Program-made: the position numbers and the translations under genes
Origin: Neomegalonema perideroedes DSM 15528
Lineage (GTDB): Bacteria > Pseudomonadota > Alphaproteobacteria > Rhodobacterales > Rhodobacteraceae
Assembly (NCBI RefSeq): GCF_000374145.1
Contig: NZ_KB893653.1
Location: forward strand, 381,495-445,494
Direction: 5' to 3'
Length of the DNA stretch: 64,000 nucleotides
In this document: in pieces, positions 9,696 to 18,467 of the stretch
Position numbering within the stretch: position 1 is the stretch's first letter
Layout: the number at the start of each line of letters is the position of its first letter
Notes under the pieces: generated by a model
The model's input: only the letters and a program-made list of their open reading frames with translations
Database searches by the model: none
What the model was told of the DNA's origin: nothing

Positions 9696-10195
9696 GGGGC
9701 TTCGCGCGGATTCCGGCTTTGGCTCTGGCGCTGGCTCTGGCGGCTCCGGCCTTCGCGGTGCAGCCGGACGAGATGCTCGACGACCCCGCTCTGGAGGCTC
9801 GCGCCCGCGCGCTCTCCAAAGACGTCCGCTGCCTCGTCTGCCGCAATGAGAACATCGACGATTCCAACGCGCCCCTCGCGCGGGATCTGCGGATCCTGCT
9901 CCGCGAGCGGGTCGTGGCGGGCGACAGCGACGCCGAGGTCAAAGACTTCCTCGTTGCGCGCTACGGCGAATTCGTGCTGCTGCGTCCGCGTTTCGGGGCG
10001 CATACGGCGATCCTCTGGTTCGGGCCGCTGGCGGCTCTGGGGCTGGGGCTGCTGATGGCGCGCGGAATCATGCGCCGCCGCGCCGGGCCCGCCGCGCCGG
10101 AGACGCCGGAGCCTGAGGCGCCGCTCTCCGAGGAGGACCGCGCGCGGCTGCGCGAATTGCTCGGCGACGGCGAGGAGGGCGGAAAAGGCGCGTGA
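9692..10195 (+). CDS. ccmH: Cytochrome c maturation protein CcmH (CcmL-type thiol reductant)
   Basis: A 167-aa periplasmic membrane-anchored protein that reduces the CXXCH cysteines of apocytochrome c and works with CcmF. The N-terminus is a signal peptide (residues 1-22). The redox pair is C47/C50 in DVRCLVCRNENIDDS, a conservative variant of the usual LRCLVCQNQ. One transmembrane helix follows at about residues 103-122 (HTAILWFGPLAALGLGLLMA), then a charged tail with SEEDRARLRELL. ATG 9692 overlaps the ccmF stop (ATGA), giving tight coupling. Only the short domain is present; there is no fused CcmI-like TPR domain. Confidence 0.95.
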   Translation: MRGFARIPALALALALAAPAFAVQPDEMLDDPALEARARALSKDVRCLVCRNENIDDSNAPLARDLRILLRERVVAGDSDAEVKDFLVARYGEFVLLRPRFGAHTAILWFGPLAALGLGLLMARGIMRRRAGPAAPETPEPEAPLSEEDRARLRELLGDGEEGGKGA

Positions 10196-10213
10196 ACCCG
10201 GCCCGGAGCCGAG

Positions 10214-10249
10214 CCTGAATCCGGCCCTGAATCCGGCCCTGAATCCGGC
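10214..10249. repeat. Three perfect 12-bp tandem repeats
   Basis: The unit CCTGAATCCGGC is repeated exactly three times at 10214-10225, 10226-10237 and 10238-10249, just after the ccmH stop. It lies in the 210-base intergenic region before the protease gene. Copy number may vary between strains; no function is evident. Confidence 0.85.
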
Positions 10250-10406
10250 GGATCGCCATGCGAAAACCCGAATCCGGGAAGAGCTTGTTAAGCATTCTGG
10301 CGTTTCATGGCTTGGGCGGGGCGATCGGGGCGGGCGCATGCGGCGAGGTTCATCAGCGCAGAGAACGGCGTCTTCGGCGCCATGCGGGCCGGGCCGAGGT
10401 TTTCGG

Positions 10407-11552
10407 ATGGGCTTGCGGAGCGGCTTTCGCGCCTCCGTTGCGGCCTTCGTCCTCGCGGCTTCAGGCGGCGCGGCGGCTCAGGCCCCGGCTCCCTCTCAGC
10501 CTCCGGCCGCGGATCTCGTCTGGTGCCATGACGCGCCGCGCGATCTGGTTCAGCCCATCTCCCGCGCCGATTGCTCAGGCGTCGTCCTCGCCGACGAGGC
10601 GGGCCTCGCCCTCGACGAGGAGATCCGTCAGCGCCGCCTCGTGAAGATGCGCGCCGCCCTCGCCCGCGAGGAGGCGGCTCAGGCGGCGGGTCTCGCCTTC
10701 GCCAGCGCCGGAGCGGGCTTCCTCATCAATGAATTCGGCGACGTGCTGACCTCGGCCCATGTGGTCATGGGCTGCGACGCGCTCGGGGCGCGTCCGGCGG
10801 GGCTGGATCTGACGCCCTTCCGCGTGCTCGCCATGGACGCCGAGCGCGATCTGGCCATCGGCCGCCTCGATCCGCCGCCGCCCGAGGCCTCGCCCGTGCG
10901 CTTCGCGCCGCGCGCCGCCCCCGACGGAGATCCGGCGGCGCTCTTCGGCTTTCCGCATGAGGGGATGATCCCGCTCGTGGCGCGGCTGACTCCGGTGCAT
11001 CTGGATTACGCCGTGGCCGATCCCGAGCGCGACGGCGCGACGGGGCTGCGCGGCGACGTGCGGCGCGGCCATTCCGGCGGCCCGGTGATGGATAGTCAGG
11101 GCCGCGTGACGGGCCTGCTCAAGGCTAAGGTGGATTCCGTCGAGGCCTGGCGGCGCAGCGGACGGCTGCTCAAGGAAATGGGCGTGATGCTGGCCCGCGA
11201 GGAGCTTCTGGCCTTCCTCAACCGCGCGCAGGCGCCCTATCACGTCGCGCCGGAGGAGGGGGCCGAACTCTCCGGCGAAGAGCTTTACGCCCTCGCGAAG
11301 CCCTCCCTCGCCCGGATCGACTGCTTCAAGCGCCGCATTCAGCCCGCCCGCTCGCCCCGCATCGTCGAGGGGCCGCAGGCGGAGCCGCCCGAAGTCGATC
11401 AGGGGGCGGTGGTCGAGGGCGGCGCGCCGAAGACGCTCCCCTTCGCCTTTACGGAGCCTCCGGAGGCGATCCCCCAGACGCCGCCCCAGACTTCGCCGCA
11501 GACTTCGCCCTCCGAAGCGTCCGAGGCCGAAACCGCGCCGGAAACGCCCTGA
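10407..11552 (+). CDS. Secreted trypsin-like serine protease
   Basis: A 381-aa exported protein. The signal peptide MGLRSGFRASVAAFVLAASG ends at an AQA site, which decides the start at 10407 although the frame opens earlier (10338). The trypsin-like fold is supported by the triad H118 (TSAHVV), D148 (ERDLAIGRL) and S223 (RRGHSGGPV). The Ser motif is GHSGGP rather than GDSGGP. Before the fold is a helical stretch rich in charged residues (about 55-95). After it, around residue 345-381, is a disordered Pro/Thr/Ser/Glu tail with PQT repeats. Four cysteines in the mature part could form disulphides. Substrate unknown; it is probably a periplasmic or secreted protease. It stands alone between ccmH and trpB. 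Confidence 0.8.
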   Translation: MGLRSGFRASVAAFVLAASGGAAAQAPAPSQPPAADLVWCHDAPRDLVQPISRADCSGVVLADEAGLALDEEIRQRRLVKMRAALAREEAAQAAGLAFASAGAGFLINEFGDVLTSAHVVMGCDALGARPAGLDLTPFRVLAMDAERDLAIGRLDPPPPEASPVRFAPRAAPDGDPAALFGFPHEGMIPLVARLTPVHLDYAVADPERDGATGLRGDVRRGHSGGPVMDSQGRVTGLLKAKVDSVEAWRRSGRLLKEMGVMLAREELLAFLNRAQAPYHVAPEEGAELSGEELYALAKPSLARIDCFKRRIQPARSPRIVEGPQAEPPEVDQGAVVEGGAPKTLPFAFTEPPEAIPQTPPQTSPQTSPSEASEAETAPETP

Positions 11553-11699
11553 TCCCCCTCCGGCGGCGCTGAAAGCTCATTGGGCGAGGGATTTCCGCCT
11601 CTTCGCGGGGCGGGTTCCTCCGCCTGAGACGCATTCCCCCTTCCCATGGCGGATAAAACGCGGCATGTAGGGGCCTCATCCCGCTCAGGACAGGACGTC

Positions 11700-12923
11700 A
11701 TGGCCTCAGACCAGCCTAATTCCTATCGCGCCGGCCCCGACGACGAAGGCCGGTTCGGCATTTATGGCGGGCGTTTCGTGGCCGAGACGCTCATGCCGCT
11801 GATCCTCGACCTTGAAGCCGCCTATCAGGCCGCCCGCAAGGATCCCGCCTACGCCGCCGAGATGACCCATCTCTGGCGCCATTACGCGGGGCGTCCTTCG
11901 CCGCTCTATTTCGCCGAGCGGCTGACCGAGCATTTCGGCGGCGCCAAGATCTATTTCAAGCGCGACGAGCTGAACCACACCGGATCCCATAAGATCAACA
12001 ACGTGCTGGGCCAGATCCTGCTGGCGCGGCGCATGGGCAAGACCCGCGTCATCGCCGAGACCGGCGCCGGACAGCACGGCGTGGCCACCGCCACGGCCTG
12101 CGCGCGCTTCGGGCTGAAATGCGTGGTCTTCATGGGCGCCGCCGACGTGGAGCGCCAATCGCCCAACGTCTTCCGCATGAAGCTGCTCGGGGCCGAGGTC
12201 CGCCCCGTGACCGCCGGACGCGGCACGCTCAAAGACGCCATGAACGAGGCTCTGCGCGATTGGGTCACCAACGTCGCGGACACCTTTTACTGCATCGGCA
12301 CGGCGGCGGGGCCTCATCCCTATCCGAGCATGGTCCGCGACTTCCAGTCGATCATCGGCCTTGAGACCCGCGAGCAGATGCTGGAGCGCGAAGGCCGCCT
12401 CCCGGACACGCTGGTGGCCTGCATCGGCGGCGGCTCCAACGCCATCGGCCTCTTCCACCCCTTCCTCGACGATCCGCGCGTGAAGATCATCGGCGTGGAG
12501 GCGGGCGGCAAAGGGCTTGAGGGCTCCGAACACGCCGCCAGCCTCACGGGCGGGCGTCCGGGCGTGCTGCACGGCAACCGCACCTATCTGCTTCAGGACG
12601 CGGACGGCCAGATTCTCGAAGGCCATTCGATCTCGGCGGGCCTCGATTATCCGGGCGTCGGGCCGGAGCACGCCTGGCTCCATGACAAGAAGCGCGTGGA
12701 CTACGTCGCGGTCACCGACAAGGAGGCCCTTGAGGCCTTCCAGCTCTGCAGCCTCAAAGAGGGGATCATCCCCGCCTTCGAGCCCGCCCACGCCCTCGCG
12801 CATGTGGCGAAGATCGCGCCTTCTCTGCCGAAGGATCATCTGCTCGTCATGAATCTCTGCGGGCGCGGAGATAAGGACGTCTTCGCCGCCGCCAAGCATC
12901 TGGGTTGGGAGATGGGCCAATGA
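11700..12923 (+). CDS. trpB: Tryptophan synthase beta subunit
   Basis: A 407-aa PLP enzyme condensing indole with serine to make tryptophan, acting as the beta half of the alpha2-beta2 complex. The PLP lysine is K98 in HTGSHKINN, and the phosphate-binding loop is [15 protein letters not shown]. The monovalent-cation and COMM regions ([16 protein letters not shown]) are intact. ATG 11700 fits the family N-terminus ([17 protein letters not shown] follows); an in-frame ATG at 11646 would add 18 non-conserved residues. It overlaps trpA by ATGA. No trpF is adjacent, unlike the common trpFBA order. Confidence 0.97.
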   Translation: MASDQPNSYRAGPDDEGRFGIYGGRFVAETLMPLILDLEAAYQAARKDPAYAAEMTHLWRHYAGRPSPLYFAERLTEHFGGAKIYFKRDELNHTGSHKINNVLGQILLARRMGKTRVIAETGAGQHGVATATACARFGLKCVVFMGAADVERQSPNVFRMKLLGAEVRPVTAGRGTLKDAMNEALRDWVTNVADTFYCIGTAAGPHPYPSMVRDFQSIIGLETREQMLEREGRLPDTLVACIGGGSNAIGLFHPFLDDPRVKIIGVEAGGKGLEGSEHAASLTGGRPGVLHGNRTYLLQDADGQILEGHSISAGLDYPGVGPEHAWLHDKKRVDYVAVTDKEALEAFQLCSLKEGIIPAFEPAHALAHVAKIAPSLPKDHLLVMNLCGRGDKDVFAAAKHLGWEMGQ

Positions 12924-13747
12924 GCCGCATTCAGGCGCGTTTCGAAGCCCTCGCCGCCGAGGGCCGGGCGGGCTTCGTCAGCTTCGTCATGGCCGGAGAC
13001 CCCGATTACGACGCCTCTCTGGCGCTGATCAAGGCGCTGCCGGGCGCGGGCGTGGACATCCTTGAGATCGGCATGCCTTTCACCGATCCCATGGCCGACG
13101 GCCCCACCATTCAGGCGGCGGGAATCCGGGCGCTCAAGGGCGGCCAGACCCTCGTCAAGACTCTGGAGATGGTCCGGGCTCTGCGCGTCGAAAACGCCGA
13201 GACCCCCGTGGTGCTGATGGGCTATTACAATCCCATCTTCAGCTATGGCGCGGCGCGCTTCCTCGAAGACGCGAAAGCGGCGGGCGTGGATGGTCTGATC
13301 GTGGTGGATCTGCCGCCCGAAGAGGACGCCGAGCTTTGCCTGCCCGCCCGCGCGGCGGGTCTGGACTTCATCCGCCTCGCCACCCCGACCACCGACGAGA
13401 AGCGTCTGCCCAAAGTGGCGGCGAACACCTCGGGCTTCATCTATTACGTCTCCATCGCGGGCGTGACCGGCGCCGCCGTCCCCAAGCCCGCCGAAGTGCG
13501 CGCCGCCGTGAAGCGTCTGCGCGAAGGGACCGGACTGCCGGTGGCCGTGGGCTTCGGCGTGCGCACCCCCGAGACCGCCGCCGCCCTCGCCAAACACGCC
13601 GACGCCGTGATCGTGGGCTCGGCCATCGTCAAGGCCATCGAGGACAACCTCACGCTCAAGGGGACGCCCCGCGCGGGCTTCCTGAAAAAGGTGACCGCCG
13701 TGGCCGCCGCTCTGGCCGAGGCCGCGCGCAAGGCCCGGGCGGCCTGA
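12920..13747 (+). CDS. trpA: Tryptophan synthase alpha subunit
   Basis: A 275-aa TIM barrel that cleaves indole-3-glycerol phosphate to indole and glyceraldehyde 3-phosphate and channels indole to TrpB. The catalytic Glu (near residue 49) and Asp lie in [20 protein letters not shown]. The phosphate-binding loop is [11 protein letters not shown] and the beta-6 loop is [14 protein letters not shown]. The start ATG 12920 sits within the trpB stop (ATGA). Typical length. The glycosyltransferase downstream begins only 4 bases after the stop, so the three genes may share a transcript although functionally unrelated. Confidence 0.97.
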   Translation: MSRIQARFEALAAEGRAGFVSFVMAGDPDYDASLALIKALPGAGVDILEIGMPFTDPMADGPTIQAAGIRALKGGQTLVKTLEMVRALRVENAETPVVLMGYYNPIFSYGAARFLEDAKAAGVDGLIVVDLPPEEDAELCLPARAAGLDFIRLATPTTDEKRLPKVAANTSGFIYYVSIAGVTGAAVPKPAEVRAAVKRLREGTGLPVAVGFGVRTPETAAALAKHADAVIVGSAIVKAIEDNLTLKGTPRAGFLKKVTAVAAALAEAARKARAA

Positions 13748-13751
13748 GGGG

Positions 13752-14819
13752 ATGGGCTTCGTCCCGGCGGATTCCACTCAGGTCGTCGCGACCAATTTCA
13801 AGCGGCGGCTTTCGGGCGTCACCGCCACCATCGAGCGGGTGGTCCCGGCGCAAAGGGCGCTCGGCGTGGGAGTCGCGACTCTCGGGCCGGGGCTCTCCGA
13901 GGCCGCGCCGCGCCTTCGCTTCCGGGATCTTCTGAAATTCTGGAGGGCGCCCGGGGGGCGCCCTTTCCGCATCTGGCACGCCCGGCGCAACGTCGAGATG
14001 CTGGCGGGGCTGGTCCTGCGCGATCTTCTGCGGATGAAGCTGCGCTGCGTCTTCACCAGCGCCTCGCAGCGCGAACATAGCGGCTGGACGAAATTCCTCA
14101 TCCGCCGCATGGATTCCGTGATCGCCACCTCGGACCGCACGGCGGCTTATCTCGAAGTCCCCGCGACGGTCGTTCAGCATGGCATAGACCTCTCCGCCTA
14201 CGCCCCTGCGGAGGATCGCGCGGCCTTGCGGGCGAGCCTTGGTCTGTCGCCGGATCTGAAGATGGTCGGCTGCTTCGGGCGCATCCGCCGCCAGAAGGGG
14301 ACGGATCTCTTCGTGGAGGCTCTGATCCGGCTTCTGCCGGAGCGCCCCGGCTGGATGGGCGTGATCTACGGCCGCGCCACGGCGGAGCATCGGGCTTTCG
14401 AGGCCGAGCTTGAAGCGCGCGTCAAGGCGGCGGGGCTCGCGGAGCGCATCCGCTTCGCCGGAGAGCGCCCCAGTCCCGAGATGCCCGCGCCTTACGCCGC
14501 TTCGGATCTCTATGTGGCGCCTCAGCGTCATGAGGGCTTCGGCGTCACGCCGCTCGAAGCCATGGGCGCGGGGACGGCGGTGGTCGCGACCATGGCGGGG
14601 GCTTTCCCGGAATTGGTGGTCGAGGGCGAGACGGGTTCGCTGGTCCCTGTGGACGATCTCGACGCCCTGACCGCCGCGATGGCGCGCTGGATGGACGAGG
14701 ATTCCGCCCGCGAGGCGGCGGGCCGGGCCGGACGCGCGCGGGCTTTGGCGCGTTTCGACATCTCCGTCGAGGCGGCGGCGCTCAACGCCGTCTACGAGCG
14801 GGTTTGGGCGCGGGGCTGA
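13752..14819 (+). CDS. lpcC: GT4 glycosyltransferase, LpcC-like LPS core mannosyltransferase
   Basis: A 355-aa GT-B fold glycosyltransferase of family 4. The N-terminus VVATNFKRRLSGVTATIERV, the IWHARRNVEMLAGLVLRDLL segment and VFTSASQREHSGWTKFLIRR agree with what I recall of LpcC, the lipopolysaccharide inner-core mannosyltransferase of rhizobia and relatives. The C-terminal donor-binding domain has VGCFGRIRRQKGTDLFVEAL, APQRHEGFGVTPLEAMGAGT and AVVATMAGAFPELV. It probably acts on the cytoplasmic face of the inner membrane. The exact donor and acceptor are inferred by resemblance. ATG 13752 follows trpA by 4 bases. Confidence 0.75.
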   Translation: MGFVPADSTQVVATNFKRRLSGVTATIERVVPAQRALGVGVATLGPGLSEAAPRLRFRDLLKFWRAPGGRPFRIWHARRNVEMLAGLVLRDLLRMKLRCVFTSASQREHSGWTKFLIRRMDSVIATSDRTAAYLEVPATVVQHGIDLSAYAPAEDRAALRASLGLSPDLKMVGCFGRIRRQKGTDLFVEALIRLLPERPGWMGVIYGRATAEHRAFEAELEARVKAAGLAERIRFAGERPSPEMPAPYAASDLYVAPQRHEGFGVTPLEAMGAGTAVVATMAGAFPELVVEGETGSLVPVDDLDALTAAMARWMDEDSAREAAGRAGRARALARFDISVEAAALNAVYERVWARG

Positions 14820-14840
14820 GGCTTTTGGCCTCTGCCGTCG

Positions 14841-14880
14841 CGTCCTCCCGCTGCGAAGCCTTTGGCTTCGCTGGACGACG
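14841..14880. terminator. Hairpin between convergent lpcC and the gspC-like gene
   Basis: A perfect 8-bp stem, GCGAAGCC (14853-14860) and GGCTTCGC (14864-14871), has a TTT loop and is extended by outer complementarity (CGTC...GACG). It lies between convergent stops, so it probably ends transcripts from both sides. There is no strong T-run. Confidence 0.5.
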
Positions 14881-14882
14881 CT

Positions 14883-15755
14883 CTAGCGCCCCGCGCGCAG
14901 AGTGACGCGCTCGCGGCCGTTCCAGATCGTCACCGAGGAGGGCGGCCCCGCGGTCATGGCTTCGATGCGCCATCCGCCCACCGTCGCGCCGACGCCGCCT
15001 TCGACGATGCTGTTGTCCGGCAGACGGATCAGCGCCGCGCTGCGGCCGCCTTCGCGGGGGAAGACCGCCGCCAAAGCCAGAGAAGCCGGATGAATCGAAG
15101 GCCCCGCCGGAGGCGGTCCTGAAGCCGCAGGCGCGGAAGGCGCCGGAGTCGGAACCGGCGCCTGAGTCCGCGCGGGCGGCGGCGTTTGCGCGACGGGCGC
15201 GGGGGGCGTCGGCGTTTCGGTCGGGGCGGCGGGGCGGGGCGTCGAGGGCCGCGGACTGAGGTCGATCCTCAGCGCGTCGTTTGGAGACGCGGGAGAGGGA
15301 GTCGCGGCGGGCGTCGTCGCGGAGGGCGGCGGCGTCAGCGCGGAGGTCTCGATGATGACGGCGCCGCCGCTGTCGGGGGCGGGAGAGGCGAGGCTCTCCG
15401 GCGGCCCCGCGGCGCCCGTCAGAGGCTGAGGCGCCGGCTCGCGCAGCGGCGCGAGGGTGAAGCTCGGATCCGGGCTCGCCACCGGATGCAGCGCCAGAGA
15501 GGCCGCCGTGCCGTAGCTTTCGCGCCGCTGATTGAACAACGGCCGCCGCGCGGCGACCTCCATAAGCGCATGATCCACGCTCGGCGCGTAAAAGCGCCGC
15601 GAGGGCGGCGCGCGCAGGCCGCTCAAAGGATCCTGAGGCCGCGCCGAGGGCTCGCCCGGATCCGCCAAGGCCGGCGCCTTGATCGCGAACCACGCGCCCC
15701 CAAACGCCGCGAGCGCGAGCGCCGCCGTGACCGCAAGCCAGGTTTCCCGCTTCAT
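14883..15755 (-). CDS. GspC/PilP-like secretion-system protein with long Pro-rich linker
   Basis: A 290-aa protein with an N-terminal membrane anchor (residues 6-26) and a very long linker rich in Pro, Ala, Ser and Thr (about residues 80-220). The C-terminal domain of about 65 residues is PASLALAAVFPREGGRSAAL, then DNSIVEGGVGATVGGWRIEA and VTIWNGRERVTLRAGR. The end domain has the shape of the GspC homology region or PilP, which contacts the secretin. The start codon overlaps the gspM-like stop (ATGA). Together with the two upstream genes it reconstitutes an L-M-C inner-membrane module. Assignment rests on context and architecture more than on sequence identity. Confidence 0.55.
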   Translation of the reverse strand: MKRETWLAVTAALALAAFGGAWFAIKAPALADPGEPSARPQDPLSGLRAPPSRRFYAPSVDHALMEVAARRPLFNQRRESYGTAASLALHPVASPDPSFTLAPLREPAPQPLTGAAGPPESLASPAPDSGGAVIIETSALTPPPSATTPAATPSPASPNDALRIDLSPRPSTPRPAAPTETPTPPAPVAQTPPPARTQAPVPTPAPSAPAASGPPPAGPSIHPASLALAAVFPREGGRSAALIRLPDNSIVEGGVGATVGGWRIEAMTAGPPSSVTIWNGRERVTLRAGR

Positions 15756-16339
15756 CGCGCCGCCGTCTCCTCTAGGCTCATGCGCTGCGCTTCGCCCTCG
15801 ATGGTCAGCGCCAGAATGGGCGGACGGCCGTTCGGGCGGCTTTCCACCACCGCGCCGAATTTATCGATGAACAGAAAGGGCGGCTCCGACTCCAAGGCCG
15901 TGAGGAAGGCCGAGAGGCGGGATTCGGGCAGGGCGCCTTTCGCGAAGAACCGCACTTTCTCAATGCGCTGCCCTTCCTCTTTGGAGACCTCGATCAGCCC
16001 GCCGTCGTCCCAGCGGCCTTCGGCGGCGGTGATCAGGCTGCGGATGCGCCGGATGGCGCTGTCGGCGGCGAGCTGCGCGGTGTCCTCCGGCGAGAAGCCC
16101 GAACGCGGATCGCGCACATGGCGGCGCCATTCGCTTTCCTCCAGCGCGAGGCGCCTTCCGGCCTCGTCGAGGCTGCGGGCCTCTTGGGTCGCGGCGCGTT
16201 TGGCGAGGATCTCCTCGCCTTGGGCGCTCCAGACGCGCCAGAGCGGCGCCGCCGCCAGACCGGCCAGAACCAGCCCCAAGGCCGCGGCCAGACCAAGGGC
16301 GGCGAAGCGGCTGGCCAGAGTTCCGCGCTTGAGGCTCAT
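15752..16339 (-). CDS. GspM/PilO-like inner-membrane assembly protein
   Basis: A 195-aa bitopic protein: a short cytoplasmic N-terminus, one transmembrane helix (about residues 10-32) and a coiled-coil-like helical stretch (AKRAATQEARSLDEAGRRLA). A ferredoxin-like periplasmic domain follows (KVRFFAKGALPESRLSAFLT...PPILALTIEGEAQRM). This is the standard plan of GspM (subtype b) and PilO, which pair with GspL/PilN in the inner-membrane platform. ATG 16339 overlaps the gspL-like stop (ATGA), and its own stop overlaps the next gene the same way. An alternative ATG four codons upstream is possible. Confidence 0.6.
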   Translation of the reverse strand: MSLKRGTLASRFAALGLAAALGLVLAGLAAAPLWRVWSAQGEEILAKRAATQEARSLDEAGRRLALEESEWRRHVRDPRSGFSPEDTAQLAADSAIRRIRSLITAAEGRWDDGGLIEVSKEEGQRIEKVRFFAKGALPESRLSAFLTALESEPPFLFIDKFGAVVESRPNGRPPILALTIEGEAQRMSLEETAAR

Positions 16340-17379
16340 CTTCCGCTCCATGTCACGGCGGCTTCGAGCGTGAATTGCGTCACGCCCGCCGTCGAGGTGG
16401 AATTGGAGCGCACGAAGCGGGCGCCCTCGAAATAGGGCGAGGCGTCCATGGCCTCCAGCACGCCGCGGGTGTCGGTGGCGCGGCCCTCCAGACGGATGCG
16501 GCGGTTCTCGATCCAGAGCTTGTCGAGATGGGCCGCCGGAGGCAGGGCCGCCGCCGCTGCCGCCGCGAGGGTCGAGATCTCCGGCGAGGTGCGCCGCTGG
16601 CTGGAGGGCGCGAGCGCCGCCGAAGACAGCCGCGCCAAAGCGTCGGAGCGGCCTGCGAGGGCCCCCTCGTCGCGGGCGCTGGCGATGGAGGCGGCGTTGG
16701 TCTCCTCGACCAGCGCCGAGCGCGCCGCCAGAGCCCGCGCCGCGCCGAAGGCGCCTCCGGCTATGGCGATCACGGCGAAGATCGCCGCCGCCCGCCGCAG
16801 GGGCTTGAGCGCCGGATCCGGAGATTCGTCGCGCAGGAAGACGGGCCGGGCCTCGGTTTCGCGCCAATGGGAGGGGCCGGAGACCCGCGCGGCGCGAAAG
16901 CCCCAGCGCTCGGCGTATTCGGCGGCCTCGCGGACGGTCTTTTCGGGGGCGACGGCGACCTCGGAGTAAACGTCGTCGGGAGTCTTGCGCGGCGCGGGCG
17001 CCAGATCGAAGGCCAGAGGCTGGCCCGATTGCTGCGCCAGCCGCTCCACCCGCAAAAGGGCGGCGGCCCGCAGAGCCGCGATCTCGCGCGGCTCGAAACG
17101 CTCCTCGCTGAGGAAGGTCTGATCCTGCGGCAGCACCACGTCCACCGAGGCCGGAGCGCCCACGCGGCGCTCGGCGGCCTCGCGCAGGGAATCCAGCTGC
17201 TCGGACCAGTCGAGCGCGCCGATGCGGGCGCTGGCGATGGCAGCCCCGCCCGAGCTCTCCACGAGATGGACCTCCTCCGGGCCGAGCACCAGCGCCAGAG
17301 GGGGATCAGCGCCCCGCCCACGCCAGATGTCGGACAATTCGCCCGTCCACCATCTCCAAAATCTCGTCAACGCCGTCAT
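16336..17379 (-). CDS. GspL-like protein (PilM/PilN-like fusion)
   Basis: A 347-aa protein whose N-terminal cytoplasmic half (residues 1-190) has an actin-like flavour: LALVLGPEEVHLVESSGG, VDVVLPQDQTFLSEERFEPR. A transmembrane helix follows at about residue 195-215 (AAAIFAVIAIAGGAFGAARAL), then a periplasmic PilN-like ferredoxin domain (HLDKLWIENRRIRLEGRATD). That is the arrangement of GspL, which couples the secretion ATPase to the membrane platform in type II secretion. ATG 17379 has GAGG upstream; the frame opens 43 codons earlier (17508) but that part is not family-like. No secretin, ATPase or pseudopilin gene is in the window. Confidence 0.6.
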   Translation of the reverse strand: MTALTRFWRWWTGELSDIWRGRGADPPLALVLGPEEVHLVESSGGAAIASARIGALDWSEQLDSLREAAERRVGAPASVDVVLPQDQTFLSEERFEPREIAALRAAALLRVERLAQQSGQPLAFDLAPAPRKTPDDVYSEVAVAPEKTVREAAEYAERWGFRAARVSGPSHWRETEARPVFLRDESPDPALKPLRRAAAIFAVIAIAGGAFGAARALAARSALVEETNAASIASARDEGALAGRSDALARLSSAALAPSSQRRTSPEISTLAAAAAAALPPAAHLDKLWIENRRIRLEGRATDTRGVLEAMDASPYFEGARFVRSNSTSTAGVTQFTLEAAVTWSGR

Positions 17380-17675
17380 GGGGCGGCCTCGTCGCTCGAC
17401 ATCGTGCAAACCGCGGCGTTGCGCGTCGGCGCCTGCGGAGTCGGGCGCGCCTCTGCGCCCTGAGGCCTTCGTCGGGCCCTGAGGGGGTCCGGCGGGGGCC
17501 TTCTTCATTGGTTCTTCTTCGGGATCGGGGGGCGGGCCGCAGCCGGCCTTCCGATTCCGCCATGGCTTTTCAACCTTGGTTTACGTAGCATTATAAAACC
17601 CTTCCTCCAGCCTGTCCCGCGTGAAATCTCCTGATTCGGCGCTCTTTTGGCGCGATTGGACGCGGGCCTCGCCCA

Positions 17676-17697
17676 GAGGGCCTTTTGAAGGGCCCTC
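17676..17697. other. Inverted repeat in the ldtR upstream region
   Basis: GAGGGCC (17676-17682) and GGCCCTC (17691-17697) form a perfect 7-bp stem with an 8-base loop. The surrounding 17380-17826 stretch has no convincing gene. It holds this hairpin and an AT-rich patch (TTCAAC at 17569, TATAAA at 17592, 17-base spacing) that could be a promoter for ldtR with a long leader. Confidence 0.35.
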
Positions 17698-17826
17698 GCG
17701 CGGACCGAGGCCCCGCAGAAGAAGAGAATTCATCCTTAGGCTGAGCGGAAAACGCCTGTGCGTTGAGCAAGCCTTAGGAAAAACCGGGAACAATCCAAGG
17801 CGGAGCAGTTTGTTTGGAGGCGCGTC

Positions 17827-18408
17827 ATGCCCCCCCCTTTGACGACAGCGCCGCCGTCCTCCCGCGATTTGGAGGAGCCCGTCGAAAAAGCCGCCCATGA
17901 GGGCGCGGAGAACGGGTCGGCGGCGGCGGAATCTCAGGCCCCTCAAAGCCCTTACGAGCTTTATGTGGCGGCCATGTCCTATATCGAGCGTCTGCATCGC
18001 CTGATGCTGGACGTGATCAAAGACGAATTCGAACGTCTGGGCCAGGAGGGCCTGAACAGCGTGCAGGCGATGTTGTTGTTCAACATCGCGGGCCATGAGC
18101 TGACCGCGGGCGAACTGAAGTCGCGCGGTTATTATCAGGGCTCGAACGTCTCCTACAACCTCAAGAAGCTGGTGGAGGGCGGATACATCCACCATGAGCG
18201 CAGCGAGGTGGACCGGCGCGCGGTGCGCATTCGTCTGACCGAAAAAGGCGAAGCCTTGCGGCGTCGGGTGGCCGAGCTCTACGAGGCCCATGTCTCGGCC
18301 TTCTCCGCGGAGGAGGGGGCGGTGAGCGCCGAGAACCTCGCGCGGATGACCTCCGTGATGCGCGACCTCGAACGCTTCTGGGGCGAGCGGATCCGCTATA
18401 TTTATTGA
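17827..18408 (+). CDS. ldtR: MarR-family regulator, LdtR-like
   Basis: A 193-aa winged-helix regulator. Residues 1-40 are a disordered Pro/Glu-rich leader. From residue 41 comes YELYVAAMSYIERLHRLMLD, then NSVQAMLLFNIAGHELTAGE, the recognition helix region SRGYYQGSNVSYNLKKLVEG and the wing HERSEVDRRAVRIRLTEKG. This closely matches the alphaproteobacterial group that includes LdtR (regulator of an L,D-transpeptidase and stress tolerance in Liberibacter and Rhizobium relatives) and PetP. The start ATG 17827 follows a TTTGGAGGC site. Orthology is by memory of the family; targets in this organism are unknown. Confidence 0.75.
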   Translation: MPPPLTTAPPSSRDLEEPVEKAAHEGAENGSAAAESQAPQSPYELYVAAMSYIERLHRLMLDVIKDEFERLGQEGLNSVQAMLLFNIAGHELTAGELKSRGYYQGSNVSYNLKKLVEGGYIHHERSEVDRRAVRIRLTEKGEALRRRVAELYEAHVSAFSAEEGAVSAENLARMTSVMRDLERFWGERIRYIY

Positions 18409-18442
18409 AAAAGGCGGCGGATCCGGGATCGGATCCGCCGCC
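18407..18442 (-). terminator. Strong intrinsic terminator for the lipoprotein gene, possibly bidirectional
   Basis: Perfect 12-bp stem GGCGGCGGATCC (18413-18424) and GGATCCGCCGCC (18431-18442) with a 6-base loop. The run of A at 18408-18412 becomes a U-tract on the minus strand. It directly follows the ldtR stop on the other side. Confidence 0.8.
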
Positions 18443-18467
18443 GCCGCCTCGCGCTGCGTATCGGCGA

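Noticed and set aside
11553-11699. A trp leader/attenuator before trpB
   Set aside because: No short leader peptide with tandem Trp codons and no alternative hairpins are visible; the short frame at 11646 has no Trp.
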